This document shows positions 25,072 to 32,671 of a stretch of 64,000 bases of DNA, one piece after another. The notes below the pieces were generated by a model that worked only from the letters and a program-made list of their open reading frames with translations, ran no database searches and had not been told where the DNA came from. Origin of the DNA: Methylocystis bryophila. Its GTDB lineage: Bacteria; Pseudomonadota; Alphaproteobacteria; Rhizobiales; Beijerinckiaceae. Location: contig NZ_AP027149.1 in assembly GCF_027925445.1 (NCBI RefSeq), positions 3,050,501 through 3,114,500 of the forward strand, written 5' to 3'. The stretch's first letter is position 1. Each line of letters starts with the position of its first letter. The translations under genes and the position numbers were made by a program.

Positions 25072-25752
25072 CTACTTCACGAAGATGTAGATGTCGACCT
25101 CGCCTTCCTCGTCTTCCGTGTCGGCGAGGTTGCTGAGATATTCCTCGATGAAGCCGTCCTTCGTGTCGAGCCCTTTCTCGTCGAGGAAGGCGGTGATCGC
25201 CTCATAAGTCGATTCGATGTCCTCATAGGGGCCGCGGTGCTCGAATTTCAGGGCCTTGCCGGCCGGCGTCGCGCCGATCTCGACGCCGCCCTCGAGCTTG
25301 CCCTTTCCTTCCGGCGCCTTTTCGAGGGGCAGCATCGCCTCGAAACGAATGGCCTTCTCGCTGGTTTCGGAAAAGACGGCGATCGGCTTTCCAGAAAGCT
25401 TCACGCCCGCCTTCGCGGCGGCGGCGTTGAGCTTGTCGAGCGCCTCCGCAATGGCCTTCTGCGCGTCGTCGAGCGGCGCCTCCCCCTTGAGCGTCAGCGC
25501 CGGACGCGCCGCAAGCTCCACGGTCTGGCTCTCGAGACTGGCCTCCGTGCTCTCCTGCCCCTTCCCCGGCTCTTCCTTAGCCTCGGGCGGCGGCGTCTTC
25601 CCGGGCGCCGGCGCGTGCTCGCCGACAGGGACAGGCGCAGGGGGGGCGAGCTGCTTTCGCAGATAGAAGCCCGCGACGCCCAGGACGATGACGAGCGCGG
25701 CGACGACGCCGAGAATCCGGCCGAGATTCTTGAACCCGTTGAAATTCGCCAT
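25072..25752 (-). CDS. Membrane-anchored GyrI-like / effector-binding domain protein
   Basis: 226 aa. N-terminal anchor helix (LGRILGVVAALVIVLGVAGF, about 9-28), an acidic/proline linker (PVPVGEHAPAPGKTPPPEAK), then a GyrI/SOUL-like small-molecule binding domain (about 85-226) with PIAVFSETSEKAIRFEAMLP, ALKFEHRGPYEDIESTYEAI, DGFIEEYLSN and a terminal VDIYIFVK. Such domains bind hydrophobic or cationic ligands. ATG at 25752 chosen because upstream codons overlap the dapF leader and show no domain. Its last 72 codons are duplicated at 22021-22237, marking the island border. Confidence 0.85.
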   Translation of the reverse strand: MANFNGFKNLGRILGVVAALVIVLGVAGFYLRKQLAPPAPVPVGEHAPAPGKTPPPEAKEEPGKGQESTEASLESQTVELAARPALTLKGEAPLDDAQKAIAEALDKLNAAAAKAGVKLSGKPIAVFSETSEKAIRFEAMLPLEKAPEGKGKLEGGVEIGATPAGKALKFEHRGPYEDIESTYEAITAFLDEKGLDTKDGFIEEYLSNLADTEDEEGEVDIYIFVK

Positions 25753-25846
25753 CCGCACGTCCTCTGCTGCCGCTCCCGCCTGTCCGGGGCAAACTCGCTC
25801 AAAATTTTGTCCTGCGGAAGACTCTACACGCTTCCCGCCGGACAAT

Positions 25847-25879
25847 CAGGTCCCTTGCAGGTCCCTTGCAGGTCCCTTG
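25847..25879. repeat. Tandem repeat, 3 x 11 bp
   Basis: Three perfect head-to-tail copies of caggtcccttg, followed by caaaggg, which can pair with the cccttg of a copy. Located in the divergent region between the GyrI-like gene and dapF. Confidence 0.9.
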
Positions 25880-25992
25880 CAAAGGGCGCCCCCATGGCGG
25901 GGGAGGCCCGAGCGCACGCCTTCCCGCAGGACGCGTGGCGCATCGGCGCGTGTTCGCTTATACTTCGCCAAGAGCCCTCGAGCGACACCCCC

Positions 25993-26859
25993 ATGCCCCA
26001 CGCACTCGCCGGCCGTCCCGTTCTTCGCATGAACGGCGCCGGCAATGAAATTCTCGTTCTCGATCTGCGCGGCGCCGCGCTCTCCGTGTCGCCGCAGGAA
26101 GCGCGCGCGATCGCGACGCAGGCCGGGCTCGCCTATGATCAGCTCATGGTGATCCACGATCCTCGCGAAAGGAGCGCCGACGCCGCGCTGACGATCTACA
26201 ATGTCGACGGGTCGCTGTCGGCCGCCTGCGGAAACGGCACGCGTTGCGCGGCCTTCGCGCTCGCCCGCGCAGAGGGCGCGCCGGCCGTCGTCTTCGAGAC
26301 CGACGCGGGTCGGGTGGCGAGCTGGCGCGAGGAGGAATTCTACTTTCGCGTCGACATGGGACGTCCGCGGCTCGCCTGGCGCGAGATTCCCTTGGCCCGC
26401 GATGTCGGGGATCTGGCCGATGTCGCGCTCGATCCTCCCGTTCCCGGCGCGCCGGCGCGTTTCTCGGCCGTCGGCATGGGCAATCCGCACGCGGTCTTCT
26501 TCGTCGCGGACGCGGAAGGCGTCGATCTTCTCGGCCTCGGCCCGAAGATTGAGCGCCATCCACTGTTTCCCGAGCGCGTCAACGTGTCTTTTGCCGAGAT
26601 GCGCGCACGCGACGACATTTTGCTGCGAGTCTTCGAGCGCGGCGTCGGCCCGACCAAGGCTTGCGGCTCGGCCGCATGCGCGACGCTCGTCGCCGCGGCG
26701 CAAACGGGTCGCGCGGAGCGGCGCGCCCGCGTGAGGCTTCCCGGCGGCGATCTGACCATCGAATGGCGCGACGACGATCACGTCCACATGAGCGGACCCG
26801 TCGCGCTCGAATTCGAGACGACGCTCGCGGCGCGAACTTTCGAGGGGCTTGCGGCGTGA
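25993..26859 (+). CDS. dapF: Diaminopimelate epimerase
   Basis: 288 aa. It converts LL- to meso-diaminopimelate for lysine and peptidoglycan synthesis. Both catalytic cysteines are visible: C79 in SAACGNGTRCAAFAL and C224 in TKACGSAACATLV. Other family blocks are MNGAGNEILVLD and MGNPHAVFF. ATG at 25993 gives the canonical N-terminus (MPHALAGRPVLRMNGAGNE). The stop overlaps the GTG of the next gene by four bases; dapF followed by a methylthiotransferase gene is a common alphaproteobacterial pair. Confidence 0.97.
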   Translation: MPHALAGRPVLRMNGAGNEILVLDLRGAALSVSPQEARAIATQAGLAYDQLMVIHDPRERSADAALTIYNVDGSLSAACGNGTRCAAFALARAEGAPAVVFETDAGRVASWREEEFYFRVDMGRPRLAWREIPLARDVGDLADVALDPPVPGAPARFSAVGMGNPHAVFFVADAEGVDLLGLGPKIERHPLFPERVNVSFAEMRARDDILLRVFERGVGPTKACGSAACATLVAAAQTGRAERRARVRLPGGDLTIEWRDDDHVHMSGPVALEFETTLAARTFEGLAA

Positions 26860-28061
26860 GCGCGCCGCCTGCCCTCTCGCCGGCCGGCGGCGTCGAGACT
26901 GTGACGCTCGGCTGTCGACTGAACATGGTCGAATCCGAAGAGCTCGCGCGTCAGGCGCGCGCTTCGGGCGAGCGGAATCTCGCTATCGTCAACACTTGCG
27001 CCGTCACCGCCGAGGCGTTGCGCCGCTCCCGCCAGGCCGTGCGGCGGCTTGGACGCGAGCGACCGACCGACCGCATCATCGTCACGGGCTGCGCGGCTGA
27101 GCTTCACGGGCGCGACTTCGCCGCCATGCCCGGCGTCACGCGCGTGATCCCGAACGGCGACAAGACTCTCGATCCGGCGGCGGGCGCGGCGCCTCGCGCT
27201 GTCGCAGCCGCCGAGGGGACGCGCGGCTTCCTCGCCGTGCAAAACGGCTGCGACCACCGCTGCACCTTCTGCGTCATTCCCTTCGGCCGGGGCGCCTCGC
27301 GCTCCGCGCCGCCCGCCGAGGTCTTGCAAGTCGCGCAGGCGCTGGTCGAAAGCGGCAAGCGCGAGATCGTGCTGACCGGCGTCGATCTGACGGCCTATGG
27401 CGCCGATCTCCCCGACGACTGGAGCCTGCCCCGCCTCGCGCGCATGCTGCTTGCCGAGATTCCCGATCTCGCGCGTCTGCGCTTGTCCTCGATCGACTGC
27501 GTCGAGGCAGGCTTCGAGCTCATCGACGCCATGGGGCAGGAAAAGCGACTGGCGCCGCATCTGCATCTTTCCCTGCAAGCGGGCGACGACCTCATCCTCA
27601 AGCGCATGAAGCGTCGCCATTCGCGCCAGGACGCCGTCGATTTCTGCCGGCGCTTGCGCGAGGCGCGTCCGGAGACGGTTCTGGGGGCGGATCTCATCGT
27701 AGGCTTCCCGACCGAGACGGAGGAGATGTTCCTTCGCACGCTCGAGCTCGTCGAAGACTGCGCGCTCACGCATCTCCACGTCTTTCCCTTCTCGCCCCGG
27801 CCGGGCGCCCCCGCCGCCCTCATGCCGCAAGTGGACAGAGAGACGGTTCTCGAGCGCGCCGCGCGGCTGAGAGCCTTGGGCGAGCGACGACTGAAGCGCC
27901 ATCTCGAAGCGCAGCTCGGGAAGACCCTGCGCGTGCTCGCCGAACGCGGCGGACAGGCGCGCGCCGCGGATTTCACGCTCGTGCGCACGCCTGGGGCCGA
28001 GCCCGGGACGCTGTTCGACGTGAGCGTTACGGGCCACGACGGGCGGATGCTGCTGAGCTGA
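26856..28061 (+). CDS. mtaB: MtaB-type tRNA t6A37 methylthiotransferase
   Basis: 401 aa starting with GTG in the GTGA overlap. Radical SAM methylthiotransferase adding methylthio to t6A37 in tRNA. N-terminal UPF0004 domain with three cluster cysteines C20 (LGCRLNMVESE), C48 (VNTCAVT) and C79 (VTGCAA); radical SAM motif NGCDHRCTFCVIPFGRG (C132, C136, C139); a C-terminal TRAM-like stretch. LGCRLN rather than LGCxKN points to MtaB over MiaB. In many relatives ftsY follows; here a TerC family gene does. Confidence 0.93.
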   Translation: MSAPPALSPAGGVETVTLGCRLNMVESEELARQARASGERNLAIVNTCAVTAEALRRSRQAVRRLGRERPTDRIIVTGCAAELHGRDFAAMPGVTRVIPNGDKTLDPAAGAAPRAVAAAEGTRGFLAVQNGCDHRCTFCVIPFGRGASRSAPPAEVLQVAQALVESGKREIVLTGVDLTAYGADLPDDWSLPRLARMLLAEIPDLARLRLSSIDCVEAGFELIDAMGQEKRLAPHLHLSLQAGDDLILKRMKRRHSRQDAVDFCRRLREARPETVLGADLIVGFPTETEEMFLRTLELVEDCALTHLHVFPFSPRPGAPAALMPQVDRETVLERAARLRALGERRLKRHLEAQLGKTLRVLAERGGQARAADFTLVRTPGAEPGTLFDVSVTGHDGRMLLS

Positions 28062-28193
28062 CGCGCGAGCCCGCGTTCGGCTCGGATGATTCCGTTCGAG
28101 CGAAAAGGGCGCTAAATTTGCTACTGTCACCTCGAACCTCGGCGCCACAGCGCGCCCCTCGCGCCCAATGGCGCTCACCGGAAACGCGTTTAG

Positions 28194-28934
28194 ATGTCCG
28201 ACTTCGCCGCGCTGGCCCTTAAGATCCTCGAGATCGTCTGGATCAACCTGCTTTTGTCGGGCGACAATGCGGTGCTGATCGCGCTCGCCTGCCGGGGCCT
28301 GCCGCAGAAGAGCCGCCGCCTCGGCGTGCTGCTTGGCGCGCTGTTTGGCGTGGCGCTCCGGGTTGGCTTCACGATGATCGTGTTCCAGCTGATGGGGATC
28401 CCGCTCTTGAAGCTCCTGGGCGCGCTGATGCTGATCGCCATCGCGATCAAGCTGCCGAACCAGAAGATTGATCATTCCGAGATCGAGGCGAAGCCTCATC
28501 TCATCAGCGCGGTCACCGCAATCGTTGTCGCCGACGCTGTGATGTCTCTCGACAATGTCGTCGCCATCGCAGCCGCGGCGCATGGCTCGCTGCCTCTCAT
28601 CATCTTTGGTCTCGCGCTCTCGGCGCCGATCGTGATGTTTGGCGCCAGCGCGCTCATGGAGATTTTCGATCGCTTTCCGATACTGATCTTCCTCGGCGCG
28701 GGGCTCCTCGGCTTCGCGGCCGGAGAGCTCGCAACGACAGACCCTTTCCTGGCGCGTTTCGGCGCGCTGCCGCCACATGCTGATATTCTCGCGGGCGCCG
28801 CCGTTTGCGCCCTCGTGCTCGCGCTTGCATGGCTCTGGAAGGCGGCGACGAGAGACGCGGCGACGCCGGAACGGCGCTTCCTGTCGTCAAGTCAGCCCCA
28901 GGGACCCCTTTCCCGCGGCGCCGCAGAGGACTGA
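28194..28934 (+). CDS. TerC family integral membrane protein (YjbE type)
   Basis: 246 aa with seven hydrophobic helices. TerC signatures: WINLLLSGDNAVLIALACR and VADAVMSLDNVVAIAAAAHG, each with the conserved D/N pair in membrane helices. Members are implicated in metal (Mn2+) export or metallation of exported proteins; the C-terminus is an Arg/Ser/Pro-rich cytoplasmic tail. No yybP-ykoY manganese riboswitch is visible in the 130 bases upstream. Its last 43 bases overlap, tail to tail, the 3' end of the M48 peptidase gene. Confidence 0.9.
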   Translation: MSDFAALALKILEIVWINLLLSGDNAVLIALACRGLPQKSRRLGVLLGALFGVALRVGFTMIVFQLMGIPLLKLLGALMLIAIAIKLPNQKIDHSEIEAKPHLISAVTAIVVADAVMSLDNVVAIAAAAHGSLPLIIFGLALSAPIVMFGASALMEIFDRFPILIFLGAGLLGFAAGELATTDPFLARFGALPPHADILAGAAVCALVLALAWLWKAATRDAATPERRFLSSSQPQGPLSRGAAED

Positions 28935-29980
28935 ACGTCGGGCGGGAGGAACCCGCCAGGGGCGTCTTTCCCTGCCTCTTGCGGGGTCGGCCCGAGCGGT
29001 AGGTCGCGCCCGCCAGCGAACTCGACGAGCGCCGCGACGCGTTCGTCGACGGACGGATGAGTGGCGAAGACGCCGGATTCGGGCTGGAGCGCCGGGCTCT
29101 CGATGAAAAAGGCCTGCATGCGCGACGGGATCTGCCGCATCGCCGCCTGCGCCTCGATTTTGCGCAGCGCGGAGATCATCGCATCGGGGTTCTTCGTGAG
29201 CTCCACGGAGCCGGCGTCGGCGAGAAACTCGCGCGCCCGCGAGATCGCCAAGCGGATCAGCACGGAAGCCCCCCAGCTCAGGGCGATGACGAGGAGCGCG
29301 ATGACGATCGCGAAGATCGCGCCGCCGCCGCCGCCACGCTCTTCGCGCGAATTGTCCCGGCGGGGGGAAAAGCCGAAGGGGAAGTTCCAGCTTCGAAACA
29401 TCAGATCGCCGACAAAGGCGAAAATACCTGCGAAGATCGTGGCGACGACCATCACCTGCGTGTCGCGGTTGCGGATATGCGTCAGCTCATGACCGAGCAC
29501 TGCCTCGATCTCGGCGTCGTCCAGCCGCGCGAGAAGGCCGCGCGTCACTGAGACGCTGTAATGCCCCTCGCGAAGGCCCGAGGCGAAGGCGTTCAGCGCC
29601 TCGTCGTCGATGATCTTCAGCGCCGGGATCGGGATGCCGCGCGAGATGCACAGATTCTCGAGCAGGTTGTAAAGCCGGGGCGCTTCTTTTCGAGATATGC
29701 CTGCGGAGCCCGTCGCGTAATCGATCATGCGCTGATGAAACAGAAAGGCGATGCAGAACCAGAGGGCGGCCCCACCGAGCGCGAAGGGCCATCCCTGCTT
29801 CACGTCGGCCACGGCGCGCGCGAGAAGAACCTCGAGCGGAGCGTCCGCTGAGAGCGCCTCGAAGAGGAGAGAGATCGAGAACATCAACGCGACGAGCAGC
29901 ACGACGAAGCCGGCCAGGAGAAACATCGTTCGCAGCTGGTTCGCGCGAATGTGCGAATAGAGCCCATAGGCTTTGAACAT
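28892..29980 (-). CDS. M48 family (HtpX-like) membrane zinc metallopeptidase
   Basis: 362 aa. Two N-terminal transmembrane helices (about 18-41 and 66-83), active site AVLGHELTHIRNRD with HELTH at 164-168, further helices about 172-190 and 225-250, and the third zinc ligand region SRAREFLADAGSVEL. The C-terminus is Pro/Gly-rich. HtpX-type proteases degrade misfolded membrane proteins. ATG at 29980 selected from the MFKAYGLYSHIRANQ N-terminus. lemA lies 121 bases upstream on the same strand, a frequent pairing. Overlaps the TerC gene convergently by 43 bases. Confidence 0.93.
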   Translation of the reverse strand: MFKAYGLYSHIRANQLRTMFLLAGFVVLLVALMFSISLLFEALSADAPLEVLLARAVADVKQGWPFALGGAALWFCIAFLFHQRMIDYATGSAGISRKEAPRLYNLLENLCISRGIPIPALKIIDDEALNAFASGLREGHYSVSVTRGLLARLDDAEIEAVLGHELTHIRNRDTQVMVVATIFAGIFAFVGDLMFRSWNFPFGFSPRRDNSREERGGGGGAIFAIVIALLVIALSWGASVLIRLAISRAREFLADAGSVELTKNPDAMISALRKIEAQAAMRQIPSRMQAFFIESPALQPESGVFATHPSVDERVAALVEFAGGRDLPLGPTPQEAGKDAPGGFLPPDVQSSAAPRERGPWG

Positions 29981-30045
29981 GCGCGGCTCGCCTTGTTTTA
30001 GGGACGGGAAGCGCCCAACCAAAGAGCGTCAAGCTTTGCGCATGA

Positions 30046-30085
30046 GCCCCCTCCCTTGCCCTCCCCCGCTCCGCGGGAGAGGGGA
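30046..30085. repeat. CT/AG-rich palindromic repeat, copy 4
   Basis: ccccctcccttgccctcccccgctccgcgggagagggg, same layout as copies 1-3, in the short gap between lemA and the M48 gene. Confidence 0.75.
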
Positions 30086-30101
30086 CGGCCAGCGTAACGC
30101 G

Positions 30102-30659
30102 TCAAAACTGCACTTTCGGCGCTTCTTCGACGGCCTTGCGCTCGCCCTCGTCGAGCGCGAAGAAATCCATTGGCTTGAAGCCGAAGCGCTGGGCGATCAG
30201 CACGCCGGGAAAACCCTGGCAGGCCGCGTTGAATTCGGAGACGGCGTTGTTGAAGAAGCGCCGCGACGCCGCGATCTTGTTCTCGAGGTCGGAGAGCTCC
30301 GACTGCAGAGCTTGGAAGTTGGCGTTGGCCTTCAGGTCGGGATAGCTCTCCGCGATCGCGATGAGCCGCGACAAGGCGCCGCCGAGAGCGGCTTCCGCCG
30401 AGGCCTGGGCTGCGGGCCCTTGCGCGGCGGTCGCAAGGTTGCGCGCCTTCACGACCTCGTCGAAGGTCGACTTCTCATGCGCCGCATAGCCTTTGACGGT
30501 CTCGACCAGATTGGGAACGAGGTCGTGGCGCTGCTTGAGTTGAACCTGAATGTCGGAAAGGGCCTGGCCCGCTCGCTGCCGCATCGACACGAGCCCGTTA
30601 TAAGACGAGACCAACCAGAGCGCGACGACCGCGACGACGCCGAGAAGCAACAGAAACAT
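30102..30659 (-). CDS. lemA: LemA family protein
   Basis: 185 aa. One N-terminal transmembrane helix (LLLLGVVAVVALWLVSSYN) followed by a helical bundle: VSMRQRAGQALSDIQVQLKQ, RHDLVPNLVETVKGYAAHE (the family RxDLIPNLV motif) and a C-terminal FNNAVSEFNAACQGFPGVLI. Function in the family is unclear; it is often encoded with HtpX-like peptidases, as here. Confidence 0.95.
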   Translation of the reverse strand: MFLLLLGVVAVVALWLVSSYNGLVSMRQRAGQALSDIQVQLKQRHDLVPNLVETVKGYAAHEKSTFDEVVKARNLATAAQGPAAQASAEAALGGALSRLIAIAESYPDLKANANFQALQSELSDLENKIAASRRFFNNAVSEFNAACQGFPGVLIAQRFGFKPMDFFALDEGERKAVEEAPKVQF

Positions 30660-30713
30660 CGCTCCACTCCCCGAGATTGCGGCGCGCGAGACGCCGCGAC
30701 TGCTCGTAGGAGC

Positions 30714-30974
30714 TTAACCTCGTTTCGTCAGCGTGGGAAGGCGGGCTTTCGTCGTTCTCGCGCCCGGCGGCGTCCCTTCCGAGGCGCGACGGGATCGCTT
30801 CTTGCCGCTTTCTGTTTCGCCGCGCGTCTTGCGCGCTCTGCGCTTCGGTTCGTCCTGCTCTTCGACGCGCGAGTAGCGCACGCCGAGGAAGAAAAGTATC
30901 TGCGCGCCCTCTGGCGGCGGCGGCGCCGCCCGAGCCGCTCGCGCGGCGGGACGCAGCGGAATGATCTCGGCCAT
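30714..30974 (-). CDS. Small basic hypothetical protein
   Basis: 86 aa from the ATG at 30974 (a TTG three codons earlier is possible). N-terminal AEIIPLRPAARAARAAPPPP, then a short hydrophobic core GAQILFFLGVRYSRVEE, then a very basic, Ser/Thr/Gly-rich tail (RRARKTRGETESGKKRSRRA). The core has the look of a short conserved motif in rhizobial small proteins, but I cannot name the family. Located between lemA and the divergent DUF2336 gene. Confidence 0.6.
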   Translation of the reverse strand: MAEIIPLRPAARAARAAPPPPEGAQILFFLGVRYSRVEEQDEPKRRARKTRGETESGKKRSRRASEGTPPGARTTKARLPTLTKRG

Positions 30975-31114
30975 CGTCGTCAAAAGCCCCCCGAATCGGC
31001 CATCAAAACCCGCACTCGGCCTCCGGGGCCGATTAGGGTCGCCGAGGGTTAATGTTCCGTCAACGCCAACCCTCTAAACTGATGAAGTGTCGAGTACGAG
31101 GGAATTGCGTTCAA

Positions 31115-32206
31115 ATGACGGACGACCAAAAGGAGAAGGAAGCGGAGAAGCGAAAAGTGCTCGCTGCGATCGTCGAGCAATTCGTCTCGCGCGCCTCCCA
31201 TCGCCCCGACGAGCTGCGTCAGTTCGCAAGACTCGCGGGCGATCTTCTCGCTTTCGTCGACGACGAAGGCGCCGCAGCGGTCGCCGAGCCGCTCTGTCGG
31301 CACCCGCAAACGCCGCGCAATCTGGTCTTGCGTCTTCTGGAGCGCGGCGGCGCGCCGGCGCGCATCGCGTTGCGCATGGCGGCCGCGACGCCTCAAAGCT
31401 TGCTGTTCGCCTTCGTCGAACGGGGACCGATCGAGATGGCGGTCGCCGTCGCGGGCCGCGCCGATCTCTCGCGCGAATTGGTCGCAAAGCTGCTCGCTCG
31501 CGGCGATCCCCGCATTCTTCGAGCGCTCGCCGCCAATCCCGAGCTTCGTTTAGACCCTCCGACGCTGAAGCTCCTGACCGAAGCGGCGCGAGATGATTTC
31601 GTCGTCGCCCGCGAGCTCCTCGGCCGCAATCCGGCAGGCGGCGCAAGCGAGGCGCTTTTCCTCTTCGCCACGCGCGAGGAACGCGCCGCGATCCTCGTCG
31701 GGGCCTGCCGCGCGGCGATGCTCGCCGGCGCAATCGAAACGCCGCCGCGGCAGGACGAGCTTGCGGAAGAACTCGAAATCCTGGCGATCGACGAGGACCA
31801 CGAATGGTTCGTCGCTGCGCTGGCGGCGGCGCTCGACGCCCGTAAGGATCGCGTGCGCGCCCTTTTCTGCGACGAAAGCGGCGAGCCGCTGGCGCTGGCG
31901 CTCACAGCCTTGGGCGTTCCGCTCGAACGCGCCAATCGCATCCTGCTGGCGGCCGGCCGCCCCTATTCCGCCGACGTCGCAAGACTAGGCGCGCTGCGTG
32001 AGCTCATCGCTGCGACCCCCTATCGCGCCGCCGCCTCCATCGTCGCGGCGATGACCGGCGTGACGCGGCAGGATCGCTCGCCTTCGCGGCGTGCGCAGAC
32101 GCAGGACGAGCCGATGTCGCAGGCCGCAGCCTGGCGCAAGGCCGCGCCGCGCGCCAACGCGCCGACTCCGGCGCGGAAGAGCGACGGCCTGGGAAGGATC
32201 GCCTGA
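31115..32206 (+). CDS. DUF2336 domain protein
   Basis: 363 aa. Cytoplasmic, all-helical repeat-like protein with HEAT-like units (RNLVLRLLERGGAPARIALRMA, RELVAKLLARGDPRILRALA, RNPAGGASEALFLFATREE), as in the alphaproteobacterial DUF2336 family, whose role is unknown. The C-terminal 50 residues are polar and Pro/Ala/Arg-rich. ATG at 31115 (MTDDQKEKEAEK) preferred over a longer start at 31052 that would include atypical residues. Confidence 0.85.
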   Translation: MTDDQKEKEAEKRKVLAAIVEQFVSRASHRPDELRQFARLAGDLLAFVDDEGAAAVAEPLCRHPQTPRNLVLRLLERGGAPARIALRMAAATPQSLLFAFVERGPIEMAVAVAGRADLSRELVAKLLARGDPRILRALAANPELRLDPPTLKLLTEAARDDFVVARELLGRNPAGGASEALFLFATREERAAILVGACRAAMLAGAIETPPRQDELAEELEILAIDEDHEWFVAALAAALDARKDRVRALFCDESGEPLALALTALGVPLERANRILLAAGRPYSADVARLGALRELIAATPYRAAASIVAAMTGVTRQDRSPSRRAQTQDEPMSQAAAWRKAAPRANAPTPARKSDGLGRIA

Positions 32207-32300
32207 GATCTCGCCTCAATAGCGTGCGACCGATGCAAGCCGTGGTCTCACTCTCCTGGCGCCTCCGGACAGCGAGCCTCCTGCTCCCCTGCAGCGGAGG

Positions 32301-32648
32301 TCACTTTGCGAGATCGAGGAAGGCCCGACCCTGACGGTCTTCGATCTCGACGATCCAGAGGTCCGGATCGAAGTCGACCTCACGAGCAAGTCGCGCCTCG
32401 ATCTCGCCCGGATCGAGCCATTCCGCGGCGTGCTGGCGCTGGAAGAGGCGCGCGACGCCAGGGTCGATCGCTTCCGACTGCGCCGCCGGGCCATAGAGCG
32501 CCGCCGAGCCGTCAAGTCGGTCGACCTTGACGTAGATCGCCCCCGCCTCCGCCGCGCCCCGACGGCGCAGCATCGCGACGGCGCCGGCGACCTCGACGCG
32601 GCGGATGAGTGCGGAAACGAAGATGTCGGAGCGCAGGCGCATTGTCAT
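32301..32648 (-). CDS. DUF1491 family protein
   Basis: 115 aa from ATG 32648 (or 113 aa from ATG 32642). The sequence RLRSDIFVSALIRRVEVAGA, then GAIYVKVDRLDGSAALYGPA, then DFDPDLWIVEIEDRQGR is the DUF1491 pattern, a small alphaproteobacterial family of unknown function. The frame also runs open further upstream, antisense-like through the beta-lactamase gene, but that part is not coding. It starts 23 bases after the beta-lactamase-like stop. Confidence 0.88.
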   Translation of the reverse strand: MTMRLRSDIFVSALIRRVEVAGAVAMLRRRGAAEAGAIYVKVDRLDGSAALYGPAAQSEAIDPGVARLFQRQHAAEWLDPGEIEARLAREVDFDPDLWIVEIEDRQGRAFLDLAK

Positions 32649-32671
32649 TTTACCGCTGGACGTTTCGAAAA

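Noticed and set aside
22021..25289. CRISPR array or insertion sequence within the low-GC island
   Set aside because: No spaced direct repeats and no transposase or terminal inverted repeats; the only repeat is the pair of gene ends.
28062..28193. yybP-ykoY manganese riboswitch upstream of the TerC gene
   Set aside because: Only about 130 bases available and no conserved core recognised.
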